A DNA stretch of 64,000 bases from Primula veris (lineage: Eukaryota; Streptophyta; Magnoliopsida; Ericales; Primulaceae): contig OY821742.1 of assembly GCA_963682055.1 (NCBI GenBank), forward strand, positions 11,315,752 through 11,379,751. Reading direction: 5' to 3'. The notes beneath the pieces are model-generated. The model was not told the DNA's origin and did no database searches. It saw nothing but the letters and a program-made list of their open reading frames with translations. Made by a program: the position numbers and the translations under genes. Positions 36,657 to 45,894 of this stretch are shown here, in pieces. The stretch's first letter is position 1; each line of letters starts with the position of its first letter.

Positions 36657-37136
36657 CTAAGGATCAATGGGTGGAAAAACCGAACTGCCAGACCGAGAGA
36701 AAGCAAAACGAGCAGAACAATTCAACCGAGCTTGGTAGGAATCGTTCATGGCGACCAAATCGTCATTCTCCGAGGAGAGCCTGTTGTTTTCCGTAGTAAG
36801 AACCCTGACGCGTTCCACGAGCCGAGCATTCTTTACCATTATGTTAGCTAGGCCTTGAGGAGAGTTGTCAAACTCATCTTGAGAATGGTCCCAAATTTCC
36901 TCGGCATCATACCAGGAGTTGGCCAGATGGTTTCTCTGCAGCAACAAGTGATCGAGCTGGCGACTCAGTGCCGAGATCTCGGTCCACTTCACCGTCTCTT
37001 CGGGATAAGAGCCGAACAAGCTCAAGGCCAAAACGCCATACTCTTTCTCAAGCCTTGCCATCCGACAGCGGACCCGAGATACCTCAGTATCCAAGCCCTT
37101 CATCTGAGCATGATATCTCACCACAGGTCCAGACAT
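36657..37136 (-). CDS. antisense mini-gene 2: small coiled-coil protein
   Basis: 159 residues, starting MSGPVVRYHAQMKGLDTE. Two helical coiled-coil segments (about residues 10-35 and 100-140, the second with VLTTENNRLSSENDDL) flank a middle part with Trp and Asp (SWYDAEEIWDHSQDEF). The start and the bases just upstream (reading toward the leader, CCAGACAT then TAGG and AAATT) are shared with mini-gene 3, so the two look like duplicates with diverged bodies. A TATA box lies at 37239-37232. I see no clear AATAAA behind it. Confidence 0.6.
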   Translation of the reverse strand: MSGPVVRYHAQMKGLDTEVSRVRCRMARLEKEYGVLALSLFGSYPEETVKWTEISALSRQLDHLLLQRNHLANSWYDAEEIWDHSQDEFDNSPQGLANIMVKNARLVERVRVLTTENNRLSSENDDLVAMNDSYQARLNCSARFAFSRSGSSVFPPIDP

Positions 37137-37231
37137 TCTAGGAAATTGTTTAGTACGGAAGAAAATAAAGGGCTAAGGAAGAGAGAAGCAAAAAGAAAAA
37201 AGAGATGATAAACTACCAAAGAAAAGAGAAG

Positions 37232-37239
37232 TACTTATA
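37232..37239 (-). promoter_or_regulatory. TATA box of antisense mini-gene 2
   Basis: TATAAGTA on the minus strand, about 100 bp upstream of the ATG at 37136. Confidence 0.5.
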
Positions 37240-37284
37240 GAACGGAGAGTATGATATTTTACGACCTTGCTTGAGAAATTGCAT

Positions 37285-37372
37285 ATTTCCTGACATACTG
37301 GGGGGGGCATGCACATTTCCTGACCTACTAGGGAGCATGCACATTTCCTGACCTACTAGGGAGCATGCACAT
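37285..37372. repeat. three tandem copies of a 28-30-bp unit
   Basis: ATTTCCTGACCTACTAGGG followed by AGCATGCAC, repeated at 37285, 37315 and 37343. It lies just upstream of the mini-gene 2 promoter. Confidence 0.85.
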
Positions 37373-37587
37373 ATGTTTGACAGTGATGGGGACATCTACT
37401 GACATCTGAGACTACAGTGCAGAAGAAATAAAGACGAGATATTCAAAGATCTAGATTCCAGACAAACAATAAACCACAGGTGCAATATAAAAAGAAATGC
37501 AAAAAGAAAAGGGCAAAAATACTTTTCATTAATGAAGATGGAATACATCATTGTTCATTACATCAATAGACAATATTACATCAAGGT

Positions 37588-37713
37588 CTATTACATCCGA
37601 GATAAAAACCTATTACATCCGAGATAAAAACCTATTACATCCGAAAAGAAAACCTATTACATCCGAGATAAAACCTATTACATCCGAAAAGATCTATTAC
37701 ATCCGAGAAGAGC
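37588..37713. repeat. six tandem copies of a 22-bp unit
   Basis: CTATTACATCCGAGATAAAA-type units start at 37588, 37610, 37632, 37654, 37675 and 37694. Half-matching ATTACATC copies precede them (about 37557-37585). The units are contiguous, without unique spacers. Confidence 0.9.
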
Positions 37714-37767
37714 TAGTACAGAAGATCAGGCAAAGGATCAACTATATCAGCTGACCAAGTGAGCAGG

Positions 37768-38272
37768 AGACGCCAAAAAGAAAAAGTAAGAAGAAAGAGA
37801 AAGGAAAAGCAAGAAGAGGAAAAGAAGAAGAGTGCAAGAAAAGAAGGAAGTGATAAGAAAGAAGAGTCAAAAAGAAAAATGACCAACCCTAAATGTAACA
37901 CAAAACCCTTTGGATCACAAGGCTGATTGTTACATCGTAGTGGTGCATAAAAAAAGAAAAGAAGAAGAGTGATGGGAGAGAAGATGAAGAAAAAGAAAGA
38001 GGAGGCACAGAAGAAAAACAGATGAGAAGAAGATAAAGAGACGAAGGAGACAGACAACTAAAAAGGAAGTCAATGAAATAAAAAAAAAACGGAAAAAGAA
38101 AAGAATAAAAAGTACGAGAAAACAGAGTATAAAAAAAATACAAGAGAGGAAGAGGAAGAAATGATGGAAACGGAGAAATAAAAAAAAAAGAAGAAAAAGG
38201 AAGAGATGGGAAAAGATGGGGAAAGAGCAGAGAAAAAGAAAAAAATAAGGGGGAAGGTTAGGGGGAAGTCGA
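37768..38272 (+). other. about 500-bp polypurine strand
   Basis: The plus strand is almost entirely A and G (runs such as AAGAAGAAAGAGAAAGGAAAAG) with few pyrimidines. The opposite strand is therefore polypyrimidine, and frames there translate to Phe/Ser/Leu-rich nonsense. It lies directly downstream (on the minus strand) of mini-gene 3. No protein is supported. Confidence 0.8.
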
Positions 38273-38551
38273 TCGGTATCGATGAGAGGGCCCGGCAGAG
38301 ACATCCCTGTCCCTCAGTGTCGGGTTCCCCCTTAGCATCTCATTCTCTTCGACTAGAGCCTGACGAGCACGTCGGCAGTAAGCCAGTTCGGATCTTAGCC
38401 AAGTTAATTCCCGAACCATCTCGGTATGGTGATAACGCATCACCTTCAATTCCTCCTCAGCATCCCTCAACAGCCTTTGTACATGGTTATAGGAGGCTTC
38501 AAAGGCCTCCACTTGCAAAGCTAATGCTGATTGGGTGAAGGGACCAGACAT
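38258..38551 (-). CDS. antisense mini-gene 3: small coiled-coil protein
   Basis: 97 residues from the ATG at 38551 (MSGPFTQSALALQVEAFEAS). Nearly the whole chain to about residue 75 is a predicted coiled coil (VQRLLRDAEEELKVM, RQALVEENEMLRGN), with a basic, Ser-rich tail. The MSGP start and the leader just before it match mini-gene 2. A TATA box lies at 38643-38636. Downstream is the polypurine stretch, with no clear AATAAA near the stop. Confidence 0.58.
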   Translation of the reverse strand: MSGPFTQSALALQVEAFEASYNHVQRLLRDAEEELKVMRYHHTEMVRELTWLRSELAYCRRARQALVEENEMLRGNPTLRDRDVSAGPSHRYRSTSP

Positions 38552-38635
38552 CTTAGGGAAATTATAAGATGAGGGTCTATATATGGGGGAAAATAATATG
38601 ATGAGAAGTGTGGATGTAACCATGCTGTAAGCAGG

Positions 38636-38643
38636 TATTTATA
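38636..38643 (-). promoter_or_regulatory. TATA box of antisense mini-gene 3
   Basis: TATAAATA on the minus strand, about 90 bp upstream of the ATG at 38551. Confidence 0.55.
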
Positions 38644-38727
38644 GATCCATAAGATGAGGGCTGGGATTGAGAGTCGCAACCATTCGCCAATGGGTATTCA
38701 GAAGCGATGGCACTCAAAAGAGGTGAC

Positions 38728-38860
38728 TGTTCAAGAAAAAACGTTTGGATTCCCAAAAGACTCTAAAGAGCGTGAGTAATTAAAAGCCACTCCTGTTCAA
38801 GAAACGTTTGGATTCTTACCAATATTTAAAGGGAGTAAGTAATAATGGCATTGAAACACG
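38728..38860. repeat. two copies of a 66-bp promoter-side repeat
   Basis: TGTTCAAGAAA...CGTTTGGATTC at 38728 recurs at 38794, followed in both by AAAG-G-GTAAGTAAT wording. It lies upstream of mini-gene 3. Confidence 0.7.
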
Positions 38861-38910
38861 CGTCGTTTTTGGGAAGAGCAGCGGTTCAAATAAATATCCC
38901 AGATCTTTTG

Positions 38911-39035
38911 CGCAAGGCTCAAGAAAACTCTGGTGAATAGGATTTTCTATGCACAAGGCTCAAGAAATCCTATTAATCCCTAGATATAAAGAGTAAGAAG
39001 GTCCAATGGATAAGATCAAACGCAAGGCCCAAGAA
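38911..39035. repeat. three spaced copies of CGCAAGGCTCAAGAAA
   Basis: Copies start near 38911, 38952 and 39021 with small changes (GCACAAGGCTCAAG, CGCAAGGCCCAAG). They lie between mini-genes 3 and 4 and are possibly promoter elements or decayed tandem repeats. Confidence 0.6.
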
Positions 39036-39119
39036 AAGCATTAATGAGGCCACAAGCGTGCGCAGTCAAAATAAATTGCATTGGGAAAGTAATTCAGATA
39101 TAAACAAGAAAAAGAAATC

Positions 39120-39125
39120 TTTATT
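39120..39125 (-). terminator. poly(A) signal of antisense mini-gene 4
   Basis: AATAAA on the minus strand, 62 bp after the stop at 39187. A TGTAA motif lies just upstream of it on that strand, as in plant 3' ends. Confidence 0.5.
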
Positions 39126-39186
39126 GATTGGTTGATACTTTGTTACAGAAGAAGCACAAAGAGGAAATACTATGAAAATAATAAAA

Positions 39187-39525
39187 TCATTTCATAGAAG
39201 GGCCCGCTTCGTCATTCGGCTTCCTTTTCGACCGAGCATACACTTCCTTAAGGGCCAATTTGTAAGCCCTCTTGGAAGCAAGCTGCCTATCTCTGGAGGC
39301 CTCGAGCTCTTTGATCCGGGCACGAGCACGAATACTGTCGAGCAAAGACCTCTGGTGCTCCTTCTCTAGGGCATCCAATCGCTCGTCTAGTTCGGCGGCC
39401 CGACGAGCTTCCACCGACAGCCGGGCAATCCTCTTCTCGAGGTAACGCACCTTCTGAACTTCCTCTTCCAGACGGGCAACGTATTCAGGAAGGTTGTCAC
39501 CATATTTTTCAAGAGGAGAAGCCAT
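39187..39525 (-). CDS. antisense mini-gene 4: small coiled-coil protein, sister of mini-gene 5
   Basis: 112 residues from the ATG at 39525 (MASPLEKYGDN). Residues about 12-85 are one continuous coiled coil (LEEEVQKVRYLEKRIARL). The C-terminus SKRAYKLALKEVYARSKRK is basic and could act as a nuclear or nucleic-acid-binding tail. That tail is clearly shared with mini-gene 5 (AKRAYKLAFKELHARSK), as is the MAS start. The unit has its own TATA box (39582-39576) and AATAAA (39125-39120). Confidence 0.63.
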   Translation of the reverse strand: MASPLEKYGDNLPEYVARLEEEVQKVRYLEKRIARLSVEARRAAELDERLDALEKEHQRSLLDSIRARARIKELEASRDRQLASKRAYKLALKEVYARSKRKPNDEAGPSMK

Positions 39526-39575
39526 TTGTTCGTTAATAAAGAATGAACTGCATAAAGAATACTGGGACAGTCCCC

Positions 39576-39582
39576 TTTTATA
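39576..39582 (-). promoter_or_regulatory. TATA box of antisense mini-gene 4
   Basis: TATAAAA followed by GGGGA on the minus strand, about 55 bp upstream of the ATG at 39525. The TATAAA-GGGG context is shared with mini-gene 5. Confidence 0.58.
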
Positions 39583-39743
39583 AGAAGAAACAAGGAGTAG
39601 ATCAAAGGTCATCTCAAATAAATACAACCTCTTGAACTTCCCAAGAGCATTTAAGGCGAATTAACCACAGTTCTAAGTCCAATTAAAGTCATTCAAAAAG
39701 ACATCAAGAAGATAAACAGACAAGAACAAGGAAATGGAAATAT

Positions 39744-39749
39744 TTTATT
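39744..39749 (-). terminator. poly(A) signal of antisense mini-gene 5
   Basis: AATAAA on the minus strand, 80 bp after the stop at 39829, with TGTAA about 20 bp before it. Confidence 0.5.
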
Positions 39750-39828
39750 AATTTCAAAAACTTCGATTACAACTGAGGAGAAGACTCCCCATTCAAGAGA
39801 AATTACGACAGAAATTACAAAAGACTAA

Positions 39829-40149
39829 TTATTTCGAGGAAGAGCCTTCTTCATCGTCATCCGAACTCGGTTTAGACCGAGCATGCAACTCCTTGAAGGC
39901 AAGCTTATAGGCCCTTTTTGCTGCCTTCTGCTGGGCCAGATTAGCCTCGAGCTTCTTTATATGCTCGTAGGCCCAATCCCGATCGGCCATCGTCACATGA
40001 TGATCAGAATCCATGTTAGACAACCTTTTCTTGTAGTCTGAAACCTTGGCCACGAGTTTCTTATTCGCGGTACGAGATTTCTTGATTTCCGTTTCTAAAT
40101 ATGAAATATAATTAAAGGAGCTCTCATCAGTAGAACCTGAAGAAGCCAT
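39829..40149 (-). CDS. antisense mini-gene 5: small coiled-coil protein, sister of mini-gene 4
   Basis: 106 residues (MASSGSTDESSFNYISYLET). A charged helix with heptads covers about residues 15-75. The conserved basic block AKRAYKLAFKELHARSK follows, and the chain ends in an acidic Ser-rich tail. It is the gene nearest the 3' LTR. A TATA box (40211-40206) lies 57-62 bp upstream and AATAAA lies at 39749-39744, so it has the marks of a complete small transcription unit on the strand opposite to pol. No catalytic motif is visible. Function unknown. Confidence 0.63.
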   Translation of the reverse strand: MASSGSTDESSFNYISYLETEIKKSRTANKKLVAKVSDYKKRLSNMDSDHHVTMADRDWAYEHIKKLEANLAQQKAAKRAYKLAFKELHARSKPSSDDDEEGSSSK

Positions 40150-40205
40150 TATGTCACGAGCAAATTAGTAAGTAAAATGCCAAAGTATGGGGGGAAGCAC
40201 ACCCC

Positions 40206-40211
40206 TTTATA
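40206..40211 (-). promoter_or_regulatory. TATA box of antisense mini-gene 5
   Basis: TATAAA followed by GGGGTG on the minus strand, about 60 bp upstream of the ATG at 40149. Confidence 0.58.
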
Positions 40212-40372
40212 GGATTTTTTCTCGAAGAAAGATATTAGATAGGAAACATTAAAAGTGCCCCCTGGGAACCGTCATAAGTCTATTGCGTTTCTCGATGAAG
40301 CATTGGGGAGGACAAGACCGAAGTAACGTTATCGACCAACCAAACATGACTCCCCCGACATGGAAACCACGC

Positions 40373-40392
40373 CGAGGAAGTCAGGGAGCACT
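40373..40392 (+). other. purine-rich tract before the 3' LTR
   Basis: CGAGGAAGTCAGGGAGCACT ends at the LTR border and is mostly purine. It fits a polypurine primer for plus-strand synthesis, though interrupted by pyrimidines. Confidence 0.5.
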
Positions 40393-40961
40393 TGATAGAA
40401 CATAAAAATTAGACCCGAATGTTTTATTCGGGTAATGATCAACCCACTTTATAAATGGGTATCCAACGCTTAAATGGGTCAACTCATACTCTTTATGGGA
40501 ATAAATGTGTTACTACCAAAAGCCCAAGCCCAATCGAATGGGGACCCATGTCTGAAAAGTCGCTGGGATGAAGACATTTGTCAATATCCCAGAAGGCACA
40601 GTTGCCTATAAATAGCCAACTACCCCTCCTAGAAAAGGACCCAGAAAATCTATCCAAAAAATATAGAGAGAAGTTAAGAAAAGAGAGAAACTAACCAAAG
40701 CATATCACTTCGAGAAATAAACCGAGAAAAGACAGCTGAGCACCGAATAAAAGAGGAGAAAGATCAAGACGAGAGATTAAATAGTTATATCGAGCATAAT
40801 TGTAAAGCCGAAATACTAATCCGAGCAAATGTAATAGTCCGAACAAGGACAATAATCCGAGCAATAATAAAGATCAGGAAGTATCATTTATTCGCGGTTG
40901 ATTTATCATTATATCATTGTTGAAAAGCCTAACGCGACCGACCAAAGTTATGGCTTTATCA
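40393..40961 (+). repeat. 3' LTR
   Basis: 569 bp. It differs from the 5' LTR by 6 substitutions and one inserted C (GGACCCAGAAA against GGACCAGAAA) in a by-eye alignment. Ends in TATCA and is followed by the ATTAC target duplication. Confidence 0.97.
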
Positions 40962-40966
40962 ATTAC
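40962..40966. repeat. right target-site duplication of the LTR retrotransposon
   Basis: ATTAC, identical to 24141-24145. Confidence 0.95.
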
Positions 40967-41335
40967 ATTATTATTAATCAATGTCTCCATATAATTAGTG
41001 TCATGCTTTTCTAAAAAATTGATACCCAAAATAATTGTCTAATTTTATTTTTTCTATAGTAATATCTCCGTTTCATTTAATTGTTCATTACGAAACTACG
41101 TGCAATTTTGATCGGATTATAACTTATATAAAAAATATCGAAATGATTTTTTTTTAAATCTAATAATAAAATTGAATATTTGAACTATATGAATAAATTT
41201 TAAAAAATTTAATTTTGATATAAGTTATTAATGGATCAAAATTATATTTAGTTTGGTAATGGTTTTGATAGAGAGAGGAAGGAGGGTCATAAGGCACGTG
41301 GTCTCTGATTCCGTTTGTAAACTTCAGTGTTTAAA

Positions 41336-41383
<48 letters not shown>

Positions 41384-42217
41384 GTATATCGATATATCTA
41401 TCTTCTCTTTTGATTTGGATCCCCAACCCCTCCAAAACAGCTGTTGATAGCTGTCCCCATGTGACCCCACCACCCATCCTACAATATTTTTACTTAAAAC
41501 TACAAAAAATAAAAAATACAGGGAAAAAACATTAAACAAATTCTATTAGATTTATAGGGGTGGTAGTTAGTTGATCATGTTCTTGTGTGGCTATCTTGCC
41601 TTTTCCTATCTCCTTGCATTTCCGTATAATATTTCAACTACATTCTATCTGATCCTCATTATTTTTATAAAACTAATTTCCCAATATATAAATATGCGAC
41701 CGCATAGGTTATCGATCAACTCGCTTCATTGTAGTTTTTTTTTTTTTGTTTAAAAATCGACGAAAATATGGCCAAAATTGGAATAAGACTTGATATTATC
41801 AAAATTTCCCAAAGGCTTGTCATGTTTATAAAGTAGAAACAACGACGACCAACAAAAATGATATCTAAACTAATACAAACAAAAAAGAGTACAATGATCA
41901 GTTAATATGATTTCCATCTTTAAGGATGATTGTTCGTCCGTATAAGGGGCCAACCAGGGGAGAAACTAGTTACAGACCAAAATGTGCTAGCACCCCCATA
42001 TTGAAATTCTGAATTTTTCATGCATATTGCTGAAAATTTTACGATTCTAGTTACAAAAGAATGGCCCATATTCAAATCCTGTTTTGGGTTTTGCCATTAG
42101 GGCAAACTATTCTAAACTTTTAGAGTGTGAGGACCATTTATTGTTCTAGTAAATAAAAGTGGGATTGCGTAGAAATTATATCAAAACTATGAGGATTACT
42201 CTTCTAATTCTCACGAC
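40967..42217. other. intergenic, upstream region of the bZIP gene
   Basis: AT-rich, no gene seen. It includes a (TA)n microsatellite (about 41339-41378). The last 150 bp form the proximal promoter of the bZIP gene. Confidence 0.6.
41339..41378. repeat. (TA)n microsatellite
   Basis: About 20 TA dinucleotides followed by GTATATG and GATATATC interruptions. Likely length-variable. Confidence 0.9.
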
Positions 42218-42226
42218 TATATATAA
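42218..42226 (+). promoter_or_regulatory. TATA box of the bZIP gene
   Basis: TATATATAA at about 130 bp upstream of the ATG (42353). Confidence 0.5.
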
Positions 42227-42352
42227 GCACTTTTCTTGCACAGAATGTAGTTTGGTTTTTGTCTTTGATCCTTCTTTATTTCCTCCCACATTGTGTTGGT
42301 ACCAAATTAGTACCATATTCTTATAAATTTTAGTATTACCAGAAAAGGACTA

Positions 42353-45300
42353 ATGGCACAATTGCCCCCAAAAGTTCCAAACATGACACCTAACTGGCCT
42401 GATTTCCCTCACCAAAGAATGGCCTCCATTGAGAATTTGCCACCAAACACAAACCATGGCCCTTCTTGGGTGGATGATTTTCTAGACTTCTCGGCAGGAA
42501 AACGGGGGTCCCACCGCAGGTCCATCAGCGACTCGATCGCGTTCATTGACCAGCCAATGGTTGATGAATGCAGGCGCACGATGGCGCCTACATTCGACAA
42601 GTTCGATGATGACCAGTTCATGTCCATGTTTGTCGACGACGTAGTGGCGGGGTCCACTAAGTCATCGTCGAACACATCTACACCGTCTGATCATAATAGT
42701 ATGAATGATGAAAAAGCGCGTCCGTTAGATCAGCAAGTTGAGCAGCATAATGGGGTGATGATTATGATGAAAAGTGAGCCTGAAGAGGTCGATAGTTCAT
42801 GCAAGTTGGATGAAGATGGAGAGCTAGATACTAATAATAATGGAATATTTGACAACTCTACTGATAAGATTGTCGATCCTAAAAGAGTTAAGAGGTAAAT
42901 TATGCATGCATGTTATCTTGCGTTTCATTTTTTTCTATGATTTGAGAGACGTAATTAAGATTCAAGATTAATCAAAATTATTGCATGAACCACTTGAATT
43001 CTATTTGCCTCTCTTGTACATGTTTTGTAATTAAGCCTGCTATATCAAGACTTGTTAGCAGGTTTTAGGATCTGTTAGTCAAGAACATTTGTGTTTTTAT
43101 ATATGTCCTCATGAAAACCTACAATTTATCATGATTATTGATTAATCCTTCTTTGTAAAGACTGAAATGAGCAAACAAAGCTTATCTGGTTTAAAAGCTA
43201 CATGAAATAGCCAAATAGGATGCACTTATCATAAGTTCATAACTACGTCAGTAAATCTAGATGACAAAATTCTACCCTGCAAGTTAATCATTTATCTAAA
43301 CTCCAGTATGGTTATTGCCAGTTAGCTAGGCTATCAAACAATCCAACTGTATCAATAGTAAATTATACATTGTGCTATAGAAGTTAATTTGTCACCTCTA
43401 GTCACTATCGGAATACTGCTGTTTTCAAAAATTCATTTTGCATTCATTTGTGCATATATATAATGAACAAGCTACGTACGTACTCAATTTCACCTAGCTC
43501 AATGATGCCAATTGGCATCGTAAATCAAATACTACTAGTTACGAATGATAGGCATAGTATTTACATTAAAGGTTCACTTCAAATTGATTTCAGAATCTTG
43601 GCCAATCGACAGTCTGCTCAAAGGTCTCGTGTAAGAAAGTTACAATACATTTCGGAGCTTGAACGTAGTGTCACCTCACTTCAAGTAAGTATTTTTAATA
43701 TCAACAAGAATATATATATGTAGTTTTTACTAAAAATATAATCTCTGTGAAAACTAACGTTTTTTTTTTTTTATGTTTAAAAATTAATTTCAGGCTGAAG
43801 TATCAGTGTTGTCTCCAAGAGTCGCATTCTTGGACCACCAACGTTTAATTCTTACTGTGGATAATAGCGCTATCAAGCAAAGACTTGCAGCTCTTGCACA
43901 GGACAAAATTTTCAAAGATGGTAATTTAATACTTATTTTCTTAAAAGAATTCAATTTTCTATTCTTATAAACATCAGATCTCATTTGCTAAAAAAGCCGT
44001 TATTTATTGTACCAATTTTGGATTTCCTTGGGAACGCCCCATAAAGTAGGAGATTTTTTTAAATATAATTTAGCATGTATAGGAAACTGATTTTTTTTAT
44101 AATTTACCTGTAGGATACTGATTTTATTTGCATTACCTGAAATGTCAGTAACAATCCATGCCTAATTATTGAAAAAAGAGTCATTGGGGAAAAAGAAATA
44201 AAAACGAATCCAAATAAATTACTACCAACACAGACCAAAACGATACTTGGGGCCCCATTCTCTCTATATAGTATGTAATTGCAAAAAATGCCTAATTATC
44301 AAAGCTATAGCTAGCATATTTCCATTCTCTTTTAATGTTAGGCGTGCTGATTCTTGCAATATTCCAAGGAAAATAAATTCATATATATATATATTAATTT
44401 ATGTAACAAACGCAACATTTACAAATATTACAAGCAACTTTTGATACTAGCAAATTTGAATGGTAGGACACAATCTCAACCCCATATGTTAATTAGTTTT
44501 CATGAAAGGTAGGAGAAACTGAAAATAAAATGTCCTTTTCCTCTGTATTTTTAAAATGTGGACCACTTGCGGTGACTCGAGTCTCGGGTCTACACCCTAA
44601 GACCTACGAATTTAAGAGAAATCCTTCACATATACAAACTTACTGAATTTAATGGAGTATTACATTGTTAAAATGAAGTGAAATAAAAGCATATAAAGTA
44701 TAGTGAAACAAGTTTTTTTTTTATATTTTTAATAGTGATCATGCATAATCATTGTCATGTATGTTTAATGAAATTGTGGTTTGTTGTATCACATAAAATA
44801 TATTAAACTAAAATCTAGATATCTTGTTTTAACTGTGGAATTCCTTATAGTGAATTAATTATTTTATACGCTTCTTATTTTGTACTCAATTCTCATGTGT
44901 ACCGCTTTGCACAACAATATTAGGCCGTGTTTCCAAATTTAGTTTCCAATATTGTCGTTTCTTTCACTTTTTGCTTTTTAGGAACTTAATAACGTCATTT
45001 TAGTAACTTAATTTTCAAGTTACCGAGTTTAGGCTAAAAGAGAAATGTTGCACTCATTAATTTTATATCCAAATATTTTATCCGTCTACGTGGATGTTGA
45101 GCAAATAATTCGGAATATGTGTAGATCAATCACATATGTATTGCTTATTTTTCAGAAACAATAGTATAGAATTGCTATTAATTGTTTGCATTCATGTAAT
45201 GTTAGGAGTAAGTTCTTTGGGATAAAATTTCGGTTTAAGTTGATATATGACTTCACTTTAACAACATGAACAACTTAACATCCATGATCCATGCAACATC

Positions 45301-45894
45301 CACGTACTTTTAGTTTATCATTATTGTCACCCCTAATACATACAGTATAACTATAATCATTATTCCTGTAAAATAATTACAAGAAATTATATATTTGTCC
45401 AACTAGCTAGCTTAACTAATCTTAAAACAGAAATATAAAAATAAACATAAAGGTATAGTGAAAAAAAGGAGCTATGAGTGCAATCCGTCCTGAACTTTGT
45501 AACTTATAAAGCGTGCTAATTTGAAGTTGACGAAAAAACTGCATTAAATCATCTCAAACTTCTAATAGAATTTCTAGAAAAATTGTAAAACTTACAGTTC
45601 TTAAGCAGGTCTATCAAATAGAATACAACCAAACAAGTTCTTAGCTTGATTAAGCTTTTAAAGTTGATGTAAAGTTACATAAATAAATTTAAATTATTGT
45701 AATAATATTTGGCCTTATTTGTCAATGCAGCTCATCAAGAAGCACTGAGGAAGGAAATAGAGAGGCTAAGAAAAGTGTACCAAGAACATAATCTCAAGAA
45801 AATAGACAATAATCATCATGATAATGGTACTCACCCATCATCCAATGAGGCAAATGGTTCTGTACAAAATGAAGTTCTCATCAACGTTCAGTAG
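42353..45894 (+). CDS. bZIP transcription factor, bZIP34/bZIP61-like, four exons
   Basis: Coding exons are 42353-42894, 43594-43684, 43794-43920 and 45731-45894. All borders are GT-AG and the frames join to 307 residues. The N-terminus (MAQLPPKVPNM), the RRSISDSIAF motif (a likely phosphorylation site) and FDDDQFMSMF are hallmarks of the AtbZIP34/AtbZIP61 pair. Exons 2-4 encode the basic region (NRQSAQRSR, the N-x7-R contact) and the zipper, then HQEALRKEIERLRKVYQEH. The zipper carries a Pro (VLSPRVAFL). In Arabidopsis this Pro is reported to prevent homodimers and force pairing with other bZIPs. The Arabidopsis homologues act in pollen and other development, in the nucleus. Exon 1 ends right before the basic region (DPKRVKR), as in relatives. 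The third intron is 1.8 kb. Confidence 0.93.

Larger units (their letters stand above)
24146..40961 (+). mobile_element. 16.8-kb Ty3/gypsy LTR retrotransposon, Tat lineage
   Basis: The element has near-identical LTRs of 568 and 569 bp beginning TGATAG and ending TATCA, a primer-binding site, gag, protease, reverse transcriptase, two RNase H domains and integrase in Ty3/gypsy order, and a purine-rich tract before the 3' LTR. The second (archaeal-type) RNase H before integrase, the large size, the long 3' region with tandem repeats and the extra antisense genes place it in the Tat clade (Ogre/Retand/Grande relatives). The LTRs differ at 6 bases and one indel by my count (about 99% identity), so insertion was recent. 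The sense pol is nevertheless broken twice. The element lies between the PPR gene and the bZIP gene. Confidence 0.95.

Noticed and set aside
37588..37713. Regular repeat series resembling a CRISPR array
   Set aside because: Units are contiguous with no unique spacers, inside a plant retrotransposon.
37713..38304. Minus-strand frames rich in Phe, Ser and Leu that look like membrane proteins
   Set aside because: They translate a polypyrimidine strand; composition alone explains the hydrophobicity.
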